64,000 bases of DNA from the NCBI GenBank assembly GCA_007449985.2, contig VIIQ02000025.1:310001-374000 (forward strand). Direction: 5' to 3'. Below are positions 46,701 through 57,552 of the stretch, piece after piece; positions within the stretch are counted from its first letter, which is position 1, and each line of letters opens with the position of its first letter. The position numbers and the translations under genes are program-made. Under the pieces are notes generated by a model, which saw nothing but the letters and a program-made list of their open reading frames with translations, did not search any database and was not told the DNA's origin. This DNA comes from Desmodesmus armatus. Taxonomy: Eukaryota; Chlorophyta; Chlorophyceae; Sphaeropleales; Scenedesmaceae.

Positions 46701-48973
46701 CTCAGCACCTGGTCAGAAGTTCCAGTGCCCAGAGGAGACCACACAGTACGACCCCAACCAAAACAAGATCACACCACCCATGGAGAAGCACTGCTGCATG
46801 GTGCGCAAGGGGTTGTTTTCTGCATCATCAGCCATGGTTCTCCCACACATCAGCTTCCCCACTGTGCTCAAAAAGTTGGGAGGTACCTCTATTCTGCTTG
46901 AGCTTCTAACAGTGGTCAACACCCTGGCGGATGTGTGATGTGTGTGACTGCAGGCCCGCTCCTGTGCCAACTACAACCCTATCACCAACCCTGGGGAGTT
47001 GTTTGAGTGCCCGGCAGACACCGAGTTCAACCCCGCAGCTGGCAACAAGACCAACCCTGACGTGGAGACATGCTGTAAGGTGAGCGCGGGTGGGCCAGAG
47101 GCAGACAGTGGGGCCTGGTCTGGAGGTGTGAGACTAGGTCTTCACAGCAGCTGCCAAAGGCGGTGGTGGAACAGACAGAAAGCCAGCGACCCAGACAGCA
47201 GGGGTGTAGTGTACGTGTGTTGTGTAAATAAACTTACATAGACGACAGGGCAGTGCGTAAACAGTAACATGGCTGTTAAGATGCAAACCAGGGAAGACAG
47301 TTTACCAAGAGTAAGCTGGCTGGGAAGACTGTTTTCAAAGGACGTAACTACTGACATGGTTGCATTCGGTGGGATCAATTGGCATGGGCTGCGTGCAAGG
47401 TACTCAAGTTGTAAAGTATTGCTGTGTGTTGCTGTCAATTGTATGCAGCCTGCCACTTGCGCCAACATATCTCCCATCAAGAAGCCTGGCATGAGGTTCA
47501 ACTGCCCAGCATTCAGGGAGTTTGACCCAACCAAGGCAGGCGCAGAGAGCCCCAACGTGGACCGCTGCTGCAGCAAGGTACGCAGCAGGAGCAGCAGCAG
47601 CGCCAGCAGCAGCGAAGGCACCTTCCCTTGCAGCAGCAGGAGCAGTGGTGGTAACAGCAGTAGTAGGGGCAGCAGCGCTTGTTGACGGAAGAAGGCAGCC
47701 GCAGCGGCTGCGGCCACAGCTTGAGCCGTCCTGGAAGCAGCGGGTGCACTGATAGGGCTAGATAGCAGCGCACAGAAGCCCAGACAATGACTTGGGCATG
47801 GTTGACTGGGGCATGCATGTAAATAGCCACACAGGCATTGCACCAACAACTTATATCATGTGTGTCCACCTGCTTTTCACACCCCTGCTGCAGCCCGCTC
47901 ACTGTAGCGACGTGGCGCCCATCAGCAAGCCTGGGGGGAGGTTTGCTTGCCCAGAGGACACGGAGTATAACCCCGCACAGGACCTCATGCTGGAGCCTAA
48001 CGCAAAGAAGTGCTGCAAGGTAGGCAGCGCAACTTTGCTTTCTGGTCTTGCGATAAACTGCGATGTCTGACCGCGCGCATACGGGTGCAGCGCGGACTGC
48101 AGCGGGCATGGTCGGGTTGTACAGATGACGCAAATCAGACCACTGCAAGAACATGTGCTGGGTCCCACGATTGCTCTTGTCATTGCTGCACGCAGCCCTC
48201 GACATGCGCCAACGTGTCGCCTGTCAACAAGCCCGGCGTGAAGTTCGCGTGTCCCGAAGAGACCGAGTTCAACCCCACCATGAGCGATACCTTCCCTCCC
48301 AGGGCAAAGAGCTGCTGCAAGGTGCGTGCGATCAATACTGGCGGGACTTAGTGACGCTGCAGAGAGTCTTGCACTGTGCTGCTTTCACCAAGGTTCTGGG
48401 CAGGGACAGCAGGGGCGAGTTGCTGATGACTACAGTTGCAACGGCAGCAGCAGCAGCAGATTGAAGGGCAAAAGCAGCCGGCAGGGGATAGCGCAGGGGC
48501 AGCCGCAGCAGCAGTGTCTATGGCATACAACTGGACAGCAGCAACGCAAACGTTTGTAGGTGCTACCACTGCTTACTCTCAAGGACCTCTCTGCTCATTC
48601 GCTTTATGCTTCCTGCTTTGCTCCTGCTTGCGCCTTGCAGCAAGCAACCTGTGCTGATGTGCGCCCTGTCAGCAAGCCTGGGCTCAAGTATGAGTGCCCC
48701 GTGCACACAGAGTTCGTGCCAGAGGAGGCACAGACCTTCCCACCCACACAGAAGGCCTGCTGTAAGGTGAGAGAAGTGGCCATACAGCAGCAGCAGAGAG
48801 GCGATGCGGCTGCAAGTTGAGTCCGGACATACAGCAGCATCAGCAGCATGCCACAGCATCAGCAGCCTGGCGCAAACCCACTCCTGAACCACAGCAGCTG
48901 CATCGCGCACATTGCATTTGGGCAGGGCTGTGATTGGGGCGGTGCAAGACTGGCGCCTGATACTGTGTGTCTG

Positions 48974-49009
<36 letters not shown>

Positions 49010-52000
49010 AGTTGGCCACTTGCCAGGACATCACGCCCATCTCCGGCCCAGGCAAGAAGTTCAAGTGCCCAGCTGGCACACAGTACAACCCACAGGCTGG
49101 GCTCAAGACAGGACCCACTACCAGTGTATGCTGTGTGGTAAGTGCAGCTGGGGGACATTGCGGACATCTGTTACTATTGCCGACCGCAAAATGACATGAC
49201 TGCAGCTGTGAGGGCGCCTTTACCCAAAACAGTTTCAGACCACAGTTTTTCACTGCTCGATGAACTGCATGTGTTCAAACCCTGCATGTGCCATTGTGTT
49301 GCAGGCCGCCACGTGTAACAACGTGCTGCCAGTTACCAAGCCCGGTGTCAGGTTTGCTTGCCCCAACAACAGGCAGTTTGACCCTGAGAAGCTGGAGAAT
49401 GTCCTGCCCAGCGATGAAAACTGCTGCAGTCAGGTGCGAGGATGCAACTGCATGCATTTGTCTTTTGCAAGTGCATGCAAGCTCGAGGTTCAACAGCTTT
49501 GGACCACCTTGCCTGCTCTGCGCATCTTATACTGGTGTGTGACCAGCTGTTGTGCATGGAGGAAGCAGAGAGCGCAACAGCAGCTGTTGACCCTGCCAGA
49601 CACCCCTCTCTGCCTAACACTCTGCGCATGTGTGTAATGTTGTCCTGTTCCTGCAGCCCAACTCCTGTGACAACATCACCCCCGTCAGTGAGCCTGCTGT
49701 GAAGTATGCCTGCCCAGCATTCAGGGAGTTTGATCCTGAGAAGGCCGGCAACACATGGCCCACAGAGGAGCGCTGCTGCAGTAAGGTGAGCAGCAGCAGC
49801 AGCAGCGGCAACAGCAGCGGCAGCAGCAGTACTGTGTAGCAGTACAGCAACATAACAGCAGCAGCAGGGGCGGCAGTTAGCCAGCAGTGAAGGCATGAAG
49901 GCAGCAGTACCAGTCATGCGCTGCAGGGTGCAGAACCTGTCGCCCTATCAACCATGTAAGGTCACAGCCACAGCAGCGGCACAATCATGTTCATGAGCTC
50001 ATCACAGCAGCTGGATGATACTCTTGACCACAAGCGCTCACGGCTGCCACTGCTGCGTGTGCTTGCTGCTTGGCTCTTTTTCACGTTGTGATCCTGCCCC
50101 TTGCTTCCAGATTGCCACCTGTGCTGACATCAGGCCCGTCTCAAACCCTGGCTCAAGGTTTGCTTGCCCCGCTGACAGTGAGTTCAACCCTCTGGCAGCC
50201 AACACCACACTGCCTGATGAGGCCAAGTGCTGCAAGGTGAGACACAGGCTACTGCAGATCGCCCTTGTACGCACATGTTGCATATTATTGAAGTCTGTCC
50301 ACTAGCTGCTGTGTTGAGTGTGCTGTATATGTGTTGATGTGACATTCATCGGGTTCCAGGATGTAGATGTGTCGATAGCTATGATCGTGTTGCAGCACCT
50401 GAAACCCCAGATACCAACATCTTCGATGCTGACACTGCACGTGCTTGGTGTTTCTGCAACGTGCAGCGCGCCTCTTGTGGCAACATGCGCCCCGTCAGCA
50501 AGGCAAACGTGCTGTTTGCCTGCCCTGAGTTCACAGAGTTCGACCCTGCACGCACAATGGTGTACCCACCCAGGCCTGAGAGCTGTTGTAAGGTGAGGCC
50601 CAGGGAGACTCAGTGACTGGAGTCACAGACGGCGCTCAGTGTCATCACTGGATGCAGCATACAGCACCAATGCAAGCCGTCTGTGCAGGTGTACACTGCT
50701 TGCAGTGATTGCAGTGGCCCTACATGTGCTGTGTGATGTTCATGCTCTTGTGTGCAAACCAACATTCAGCCGATTGACTCCCACCCCTGTGTTCGCTGCT
50801 GTTCCCCGCCCGCCCCATCCCTTACACCTGCCTCTCCCAGGCTGCTACCTGTGCGGACGTCAAGCCCATCAGCAAGGCTGGTGTCAAGTTTGTGTGCCCA
50901 GAGGACCGCGAGTATGACCCTCTCAAGTCAAACAGCACAAGCCCAACGATCAACTCCTGCTGTAGCCAGGTGGGCCCATTGCTTTCAGCATACTGGCTTT
51001 GCTCTGCTGCATCCAATGTGCTAGATGTCTGGCACTGTCTCTGTGTTCTGACAACAATGCGAGGACACGGCAGATGCTCCGTTTGTAAGGGCTCCGTGAC
51101 ATGTTGCCGTCAGTATTTGACTCACTGGCTGTATCGTGTGCTGTGTGTGCTGCATGCAGGTGGCTACCTGTGCCAACACCAAGCCCATCACTGCAGTGGG
51201 CACGGCCTTCACCTGCCCTAACAACAAGGAGTTTGACCCAACACGTGCTGAGTCATCTCCAGTCAACGAGAACTCTTGCTGTAGCAAGGTGAGCTACAGT
51301 GCAAACCAAGCTTCATCAGCATACTGGCGACTATTTTGTACCGAACCGTAAATGCGCATCAACATGAGTCGATGTGACGGCCGCATCCGAAGTGAACATC
51401 ACATATCAACTTGCAAATCTGCGTGCGGCGCGCAGGCGTTCACTTGCGGTGCCATCCGGCCCGTCAGCAAGCCCGGCAAGACGTTCAACTGCGCGCCATT
51501 CCGCGAGTTCGACCCCGAGAAGAACACCACGGAGAAGCCCAGCGAGTCAAACTGCTGCTCCCGCCCTAAGACTTGCGGCGACTTCTTCCCCGTCAGCAAG
51601 CCCGGCACCTCCTTCCCCTGCGGCAACCACTCCGAGTACAACTCCGCCATGAGCGAAGCTTGGCCCGCAAGCGAGGGTATCTGCTGTAAGGTGAGCGCTG
51701 AAACGACGTTGCTCGCTTAGCTGTCGCTGCAAACAATGTTCGCAGGATTCGATTAGATGCCGTCGCCGAATGCAGATGTGAGGTCGGTGTGACGTTGAAT
51801 TGACTCCCCTTCGCGCTCAAGCTAATGCTGCTGGCGCTTGGCTGACTGACATGTGCATCAACTGCCTGCAGCCCGCCACCTGCGGCGACATCAAGCCCAT
51901 CAGCAACCCCGGGAGCGCTTTGTGTGCCCCAAGCAGTCAGAGTATGACGAGGCCAAGGAGGAGACTGCCAAGCCCAGCGCTGACACATGCTGCAGGGTGA

Positions 52001-55000
52001 GTCATATGCCCATGCTGCTCGACGCCTTGTGACGGCTTGATCTTGCTTGACTCACTACAGTGCGCTTGAGTTTTTCATATCCTTAGTAATGCCCACACCA
52101 GGTGCAATCGACGCACATGCCGCCACGCATGTGTACGGCCCTAACAAATGACTCAAGTTTGTTTTGCCGTGCAAGTCAACGTGGATGCTGTGCAGCGCAG
52201 CACAGCACATGTGATGCGAAGCAAGACAGCTGCCGCATTACCCTCCAAACCCTCTGCTGCCCTGCAGGCTGCAACCTGTGCTGACCTGACCCCACTCAGC
52301 AAGCCAGGCGTGAAGTTTGTGTGCCCTAGCGACATGCGCTACAACCCAGAGGGAGATGCGGCCAAGAACCCCTCAGCACACACATGCTGCCAGGTGAGCA
52401 CCCCCCCCCCCACCACCACCACTGTGCAGCACCACCACCACCATCACCACCCCACCCCCCACCCCACCCCGCCACCGCCACCACCACCACCACCACCACC
52501 ACCACCACCACCACCCTACCACCACCACCACCACCACCACCACCACCACCAAGGAGCAGTCCCATGCCCCCGCTCAGCGCCTTGGCCGTCAAGTACATTA
52601 CCTGATTATCTGACTACCTGATGGTCTGATTACCTGGAAGGAAGTCACTGGCATTGTCCCTCTACAGCAACCGCGGCATGTGTTTTGCTCTAGCAGAGCA
52701 GCTCAAGTGCACTGCCAATGCAACACCCTCTCCTGCCCTTGACACCCTCCTCTCTGCCTGTGCCGTGTGGTTGTGTCCACTTGCAGTCTCTGGTTGATGT
52801 GTACGTGAAGAAGGAGGTGTCCCCAAGTTCACCCAGCGTGCAGGCAGCATCTTGCTGTACGTGTGGAGGTTGGGGTGCGCAGCAATGCCAGCAGGCCAGC
52901 AGACACAGTCACACTGGTGGACGCGATGCCTGAGGGCATGACCATCGTGGCTTTGGTAGAAGAGCCGGATGAGGGAGGTGAGGAAATATGGAGGGATGGA
53001 GAACAGTGTTAGTGTACGTTGGACGCATGGCAACAGCATGGCCGTCTGAGCTCAGCTCATGTCGGACATTCAACGCATGTCGGACATTCTGCGCATGTAA
53101 TGACTTCCACCAGCGTGGCTGTGGCGGTGCGGGTGGCTTGCCAAAGCCTGCAACGGCCCTCCTGCTGGGTTCAACAGTACTTACTGTTCAATATCACCCG
53201 CACGAACCAGCTTCTTCAGCTGTCTTACACACTGCTATCTTGCATATTGGCATCTCCTTTTGCCGCAGTCTGCAAGAATGATGAGTCAGGCATCACCTGC
53301 ATCTGGCCCGAGTTGGCCCCTGGAGAGGTGAAGCTGGTGACCCTCACCACCAACGCCACAACGGCGGTGTGCAGCCCAGCATTGCTGCAGTGACAACAAG
53401 CAGCCTCGACACAGACCCCAACAACAACAGGGCCGTGGTGGAAGTGTCAGTGCTGGTGAGTGACTGGTTTGAATTTCCAGGGTGGTGACGTGTCATACGG
53501 CAGCATGAAAACTGCCGTAGCATGCATGACACATACTGAGGCATACTGCATCAGTCACCCTTAGTTACCGTGACTTGAACAACTAGAATTTTGCCGTTTC
53601 ACTACTGAGATGACATTGCCTGTCCTTGCATGCTGCTGTGACAGGGTGCCTGCTGCTCCAAGAGCCCTGACGGCAGGCACTCCTGCTCAGAGACCCTCCC
53701 AGCGCATGCTCTGGCGGCTTCATGCCCGAGAGCACCTGTAGCCAGAAGGGCATCTGCGCCCTGGCACCAGAGCACGGCATCTTCGGCAGGAGGAGCTTGA
53801 CATGTCTGTTGATGGAGCTGACGCAATGGAGCAGTGGGTGTCGAATTCACCTCACCTTGTACCTGATTTGGAGGTTTGACAACATGACAGGCAACTTGTC
53901 CTGGTAGCAATCACAGTACACACCCATTGACAGGCTGCTTGAAAGTATCCTATAAGCCCCTTACTGCGTGCTTCCCCATGTACTAATCAGTTTGTGCTGT
54001 GCTGCCTTGCAGGTTGCAAAGGCAGCAGCTCGCCTGGATAAGGTAGGCAAGGGTGCCTGCTGCTTGGAGGAGCAATGTATCGAGAATATCAAGAAGGAGC
54101 ACTGCTCAGGCACATGGAGTGACGGCCTCGCCTGCAGCGACAGCCGCGTGCAGTGCGGTATCTTCCGCGTCGCATCCCACTCCGGCACGGAGCACCCTCA
54201 GACCCCCGTAAACCCCGCTAGCCTCATGCCAGGAGCCTGCTGTGTTGACGGGCAGTGCACAGAGGGTGTCGAGTCCGATTGTGCGGGCGCGTGGACGTCC
54301 GGGGTGATGTGTGGCCAGGCCGACTGTGCAAAGAGCGACAGCATCCCCCGCGGAGCGTGCTGTAACCCCGTGGATGGGACCTGTAGTGACGGCATTGAGG
54401 AGACGGCTTGCGCGGCACCTGCGAAGTGGACGAAGGACGGGAAGTGCCAGCCGAATGGCGTGTGCACGGGCGCCTGCTGTAGTGATGGGGCCTGCTCACA
54501 GCGGCTGAAGAAGGACTGCCCTGGGAGTGGACACTCTACAAGGACTGCAAGCTGGACACCTGCCCACGCCCTGCAGACTTTGTGGCCATTGCATCGGTAA
54601 GTGATCTGAAGCTTTGCGGTTTGAGGGCTTTGTGCGGGTTTATGTGCAGATGGGACACATGGCCCCCTGCACGGCAGCAGCCAGACATCAGCAAGAATCT
54701 TCGTCCAATGTGTGCACTGGGTGCCGTCTGTTGTGTTCAGCAATTCGCACTGCTGCTGACTGAATCGCTCCCCGTGCCATGTGGTGACACCTCTGCCCAC
54801 CAACTACAGGACGAGCAGCCCGTGTGCATCCCCAAGTGGCAGCAGTGCGGCAAGGCACGCAAGAAGCAGCACGGCAGCGACGGCGGCAGCAAGGAGGCGG
54901 GCCGCATGAGCCTGCGCACCATGCTAGGCCTCAGCAGCGCAGTCGGGAAGGAACATAAGGATGACTACAAGTGCTGCGAGGGCACGATTGCCAGTACACG

Positions 55001-55658
55001 TACGAGGGCTGCAAGGCGGGTCGGTTTGTGTGCAAGCCGAAGGACAAGTGCCTCAAGGAGGAGGGGACCTGTGGAGGCAAGGACGGCGGACACTGCTGCA
55101 AGGGTGAGTGTGCGTTAGTGTGTGTGTGTGGAGGTGGGGGTGGGGGTGGGGCTGCTGGTTGGGCTTGCTTGCATGTACTGCTGCACAAGGCTGGAGAGTA
55201 TGCAGCGGCAAGTGGGTTAACCTTGTCAAAATGAGGCTTGCATGTGGAATTGGTCTAGCGGCTGTTTGCCAAGCTGTTGAACTGCCTGGCGTCATGCTTC
55301 AAGTCAGCAGTTTGACTGGGTCAGCAATCTACTCAAGCGCCCCGGGGCACTCCAGCAGGATGCAATTCAGCATTGTCACCGTAGTTGCTAAACCTACCCT
55401 GCTGCTGCTGCATTCTGCCACGCAGCCCTCACATGTGTGTGGGACTACGGGTCCAAGTCGGGCACCTGCCAGAAGGTTGACAGCTGCACTAAGGAGGGCG
55501 GCAAGTGCAGCGCCGATAACGACTGCTGCCGCGGCACGCGCTGCAGAAATGGGGAGTGCACGGCACCCATCTGCTGGAAGAAATGCAGCGATTACAGGTG
55601 CTACAGCGAAAGGAAGAAGGACTGCGAAGCAGTGCAGGCAGCAGCCGCGTCGTCGTAA
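43704..55658 (+). CDS. Secreted cysteine-rich mosaic protein (25 exons)
   Basis: I recognise no named family for the whole protein. Exon 1 (43704-44471) codes a clear signal peptide (LLLVGVVLLLSLFSAPAAAQ) and a unique domain of about 220 residues. Exons 2-19 code an array of four-cysteine repeats, listed separately. Exons 20-21 (52787-52977, 53269-53455) code a DUF11-like domain. Exon 22 (from 53645) and exon 23 (54013-54596) code GACC-type cysteine repeats. Exon 24 (54810-55103) and exon 25 (55426-55658) code two cystine-knot-like modules, with TAA at 55656-55658. Splice phases are consistent throughout. The reading frame is intact through exon 17 but breaks seven times from exon 18 on, so the gene is either a recent pseudogene or affected by sequence errors. 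An extracellular, cell-wall or matrix role is inferred from the signal peptide and disulfide-rich content. Unbroken, the product would be about 1,600 residues. Confidence 0.8.
44574..44727. repeat. Perfect 73-bp inverted repeat with 8-nt loop
   Basis: The arms at 44574-44646 and 44655-44727 are exact reverse complements, and the loop is CAAAATCA. It lies in intron 1 of the cysteine-rich gene. The left arm begins with a near copy of the intron's own donor region (GTGAGTGTGTGTGGGCCAGG against GTGAGTGTGTGTAGGCCAGG at 44472). Transcribed with the gene it would form a 73-bp duplex. Confidence 0.97.
45773..52393 (+). other. Exon-encoded array of 19 four-cysteine repeats
   Basis: Each repeat is 42-44 residues and reads roughly ATCADIxPVSKPG, then FxCPxxxEFnP, then a P-x4-CC end. 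Exons: 45773-45904, 46309-46437, 46672-46800, 46954-47079, 47449-47577, 47894-48019, 48196-48321, 48641-48766, 49012-49137, 49305-49433, 49657-49785, 50111-50236, 50467-50592, 50841-50969, 51160-51288, 51436-51690, 51872-51996, 52268-52393. All are phase 0-0, so repeats can be added or lost without changing frame. Only exon 51436-51690 holds two repeats, the second lacking an intron. The first (45773) is the most divergent. Exon 51872-51996 is 125 nt instead of 126 and is frameshifted. The four conserved cysteines suggest two disulfides per unit. Confidence 0.88.
52394..52560. repeat. (CCA)n-rich intron tract
   Basis: About 150 bp of CCACCA repeats with C runs and almost no G follow the donor of exon 52268-52393. 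Confidence 0.95.
52787..55103 (+). other. DUF11, GACC and cystine-knot modules with frame breaks
   Basis: The DUF11-like domain reads VDVYVKKEVSPSSPSV, then LAVRVEVGVRSNASRPADTV, then LVDAMPEGMTIVAL; across the intron it continues ITCIWPELAPGEV and ends DTDPNNNRAVVEVSVL, the usual pattern for this bacterial extracellular domain. The GACC repeats start GACCSKSPDG, GACCLEEQC, GACCVDGQC, GACCNPVDG and GACCSDGAC, each with about four more cysteines, as in proteins of planctomycetes and other bacteria. The knot-like modules follow C-x6-C-x(5-8)-CC-x(3,4)-C-x-C spacing (CLKEEGTC...HCC; CTKEGGKC...DCC). These last are small structural disulfide folds; no activity is implied. Frame breaks near 52844, 53364, 53700, 53787, 54523 and 54981 interrupt all of them. 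Confidence 0.7.
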
Positions 55659-57552
55659 TCGCGAGGCGCTCTCAATGCGCGCACGATTCACTGTTCAGCC
55701 GTTGTTTATGAGGCTACCCTGTTTGGATGTGCACTGCATTGTCTGTTAGTCTGTCTTCTGCTGAGGCAGTAATATCTGCCTTTGTTGCCTTGATGGTTGC
55801 CACTTGCCGGGCTGCGCCCGTCAAGGACCTGGGGCCGGCAGTCCACAGCCTTGTAGAGGGAGATAGGTTTGGCGTGTGGTTCGATCTGATCTGTTGGCTA
55901 GGCGTTTACTCCTGCTGCCATCAGCAGCACCCTGGGGCCCTGATGCACGTTTGGTGGTGTTGTGGTGACGCGGTCCGCACCCGCCTGCTGCACGGGTTGG
56001 TCTCAGTGGCTTTGGCATGGAGGCAACATTAGGTCAGTCTCTGTGCTGATACTATCAGTGGCTGAGGCTGATATGGTGGGCCCACATTGTGACCCACCAG
56101 TGCTGCCACAGGGTGTTTGCTGAGGGGCATGTGCAGGATGGCTGGGAGGGAGGCAGCTGCAGGAGGAAGGGAGAGAGGGAGATGGCGGCACAGCATGGCA
56201 CAGCACAGCGACACTATTCTGTGGGGGAGCATAGATCTTTAGGACGCTGGCTGCCCCGTCAATCTTGGGCGCATGTTGATTGATCTGGCGTTGTTTGTAG
56301 GGTTAGGTCAGGTACTAGCACTCCACTGAGCGCGATTGACTTGCTGCGCCTGATGAGGTGATTAACCAACAACATTGTGATTCTTCACACTGTCAGGCAG
56401 GCCCCAATAGACATTCTCATTTTTTACCACCTCCTCGGCCGGTACGTCCCCCTTGTATGTTGCTCGGAGGGTGGCCGGGAGGCTCAACGCATTGCCTCAA
56501 GATTGCAGTATCGTAGGACAGGTTTAGCTTAGGATAGACTTGTGAGTTCCTCCCGTGTGTCTGTCGCCTGCCGTGGTTGTCTGGCAGCAGCTACAGCAAG
56601 GGTGGTGCCTCACGAGAGTGCAGACCCCACTTGCCATGCACTTTGATATGTTTGCATGGCATCTTGTGATATGTATGTGTTACGTACTATCGTAGTGGGT
56701 GGTGGGGCAAGGTGCATGCGCTGTTAGTAGGGGCGGCTGGTGATCTCGCCCAATCAGGCAGCTAGCTGTGTGCGGTGGTGGTTTGAAGGCGCAGCCAGGC
56801 TGACAATTGTGAGCGGCGGGCTGGGGTGCTCCGTGCACACCTCACCAACCACTTGCACTGCTGTAAGATACAGACACTTCCTCAGTGTTTGTTGCCAGTG
56901 TTATCCCTGTGTCACCAGCCACTGGTGTTCTTTGTTGGGGTGTAGTGCCCGCTAGTACTAACAAGCCGCTGCGGTCTAAGCTGGGTCGCCTAGACCCTGG
57001 CTTGACGCTCCAGGGTTTGGGCTTGTCATGGCCACAGAGTGCTGCTGTTGTGGCTGCACGGTGTGTTACATTAGCGGATGTCTGGACAGAGGTTATGCGC
57101 CCTAGCTGAGCTGATCCCCAGATATGATCAAGCCTTGCTTGGGTAGCGACACCGTTGCACGGCCCGTGCAGTGCTTGTATGTGTGTAGGTAGAAAGGTGT
57201 GAGCTGGCTCCCTTGTGTTTGAGTGTGTAGGTAGAAGGGTGTGGTGCGGCTTCCTCGTGCTTGTGTGTAGGTAGTAGGGTGTGCTGACAGGGGGCCGGGG
57301 CTTGTTCGATTGTGCTGCTGGGACTGTCACCACGGCAGTGCTGCTGCAGCCGCGCTGCCGCCCGAGCAACCTCAACAGCAAAGCATTGCTGGCAACCTCA
57401 TGCGGCATTCTGCCCCCGATCATAACTTGTTTGCTTGTGATGGCGATGTTGCTTGTTGATGTTGACTAATCACCCCACTGGCTGCATCGTGAAGCAAGCA
57501 GCAGCGATGGCAGCAACAGCCGCACCAGTTAGGCGCCTGGTGACTAACGGGT
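55659..57552. other. Convergent intergenic region, no gene seen
   Basis: G/T-rich on the plus strand like other 3' flanks in this window. TGTAA occurs at about 56861. A three-copy repeat lies at 57172-57290. No exon pattern is recognised. Confidence 0.5.
57172..57290. repeat. Tandem repeat of about 45 bp, three copies
   Basis: GTGTGTAGGTAGAA(A/G)GGTGTG followed by a GGCT/GGCTTCC segment recurs three times; the last copy reads TAGGTAGTAGGGTGTG. Confidence 0.75.

Noticed and set aside
54810..55658. Cystine-knot-like modules read as a toxin-type gene
   Set aside because: The spacing is a common structural disulfide scaffold at the end of a very large secreted protein; nothing in the sequence indicates such activity.
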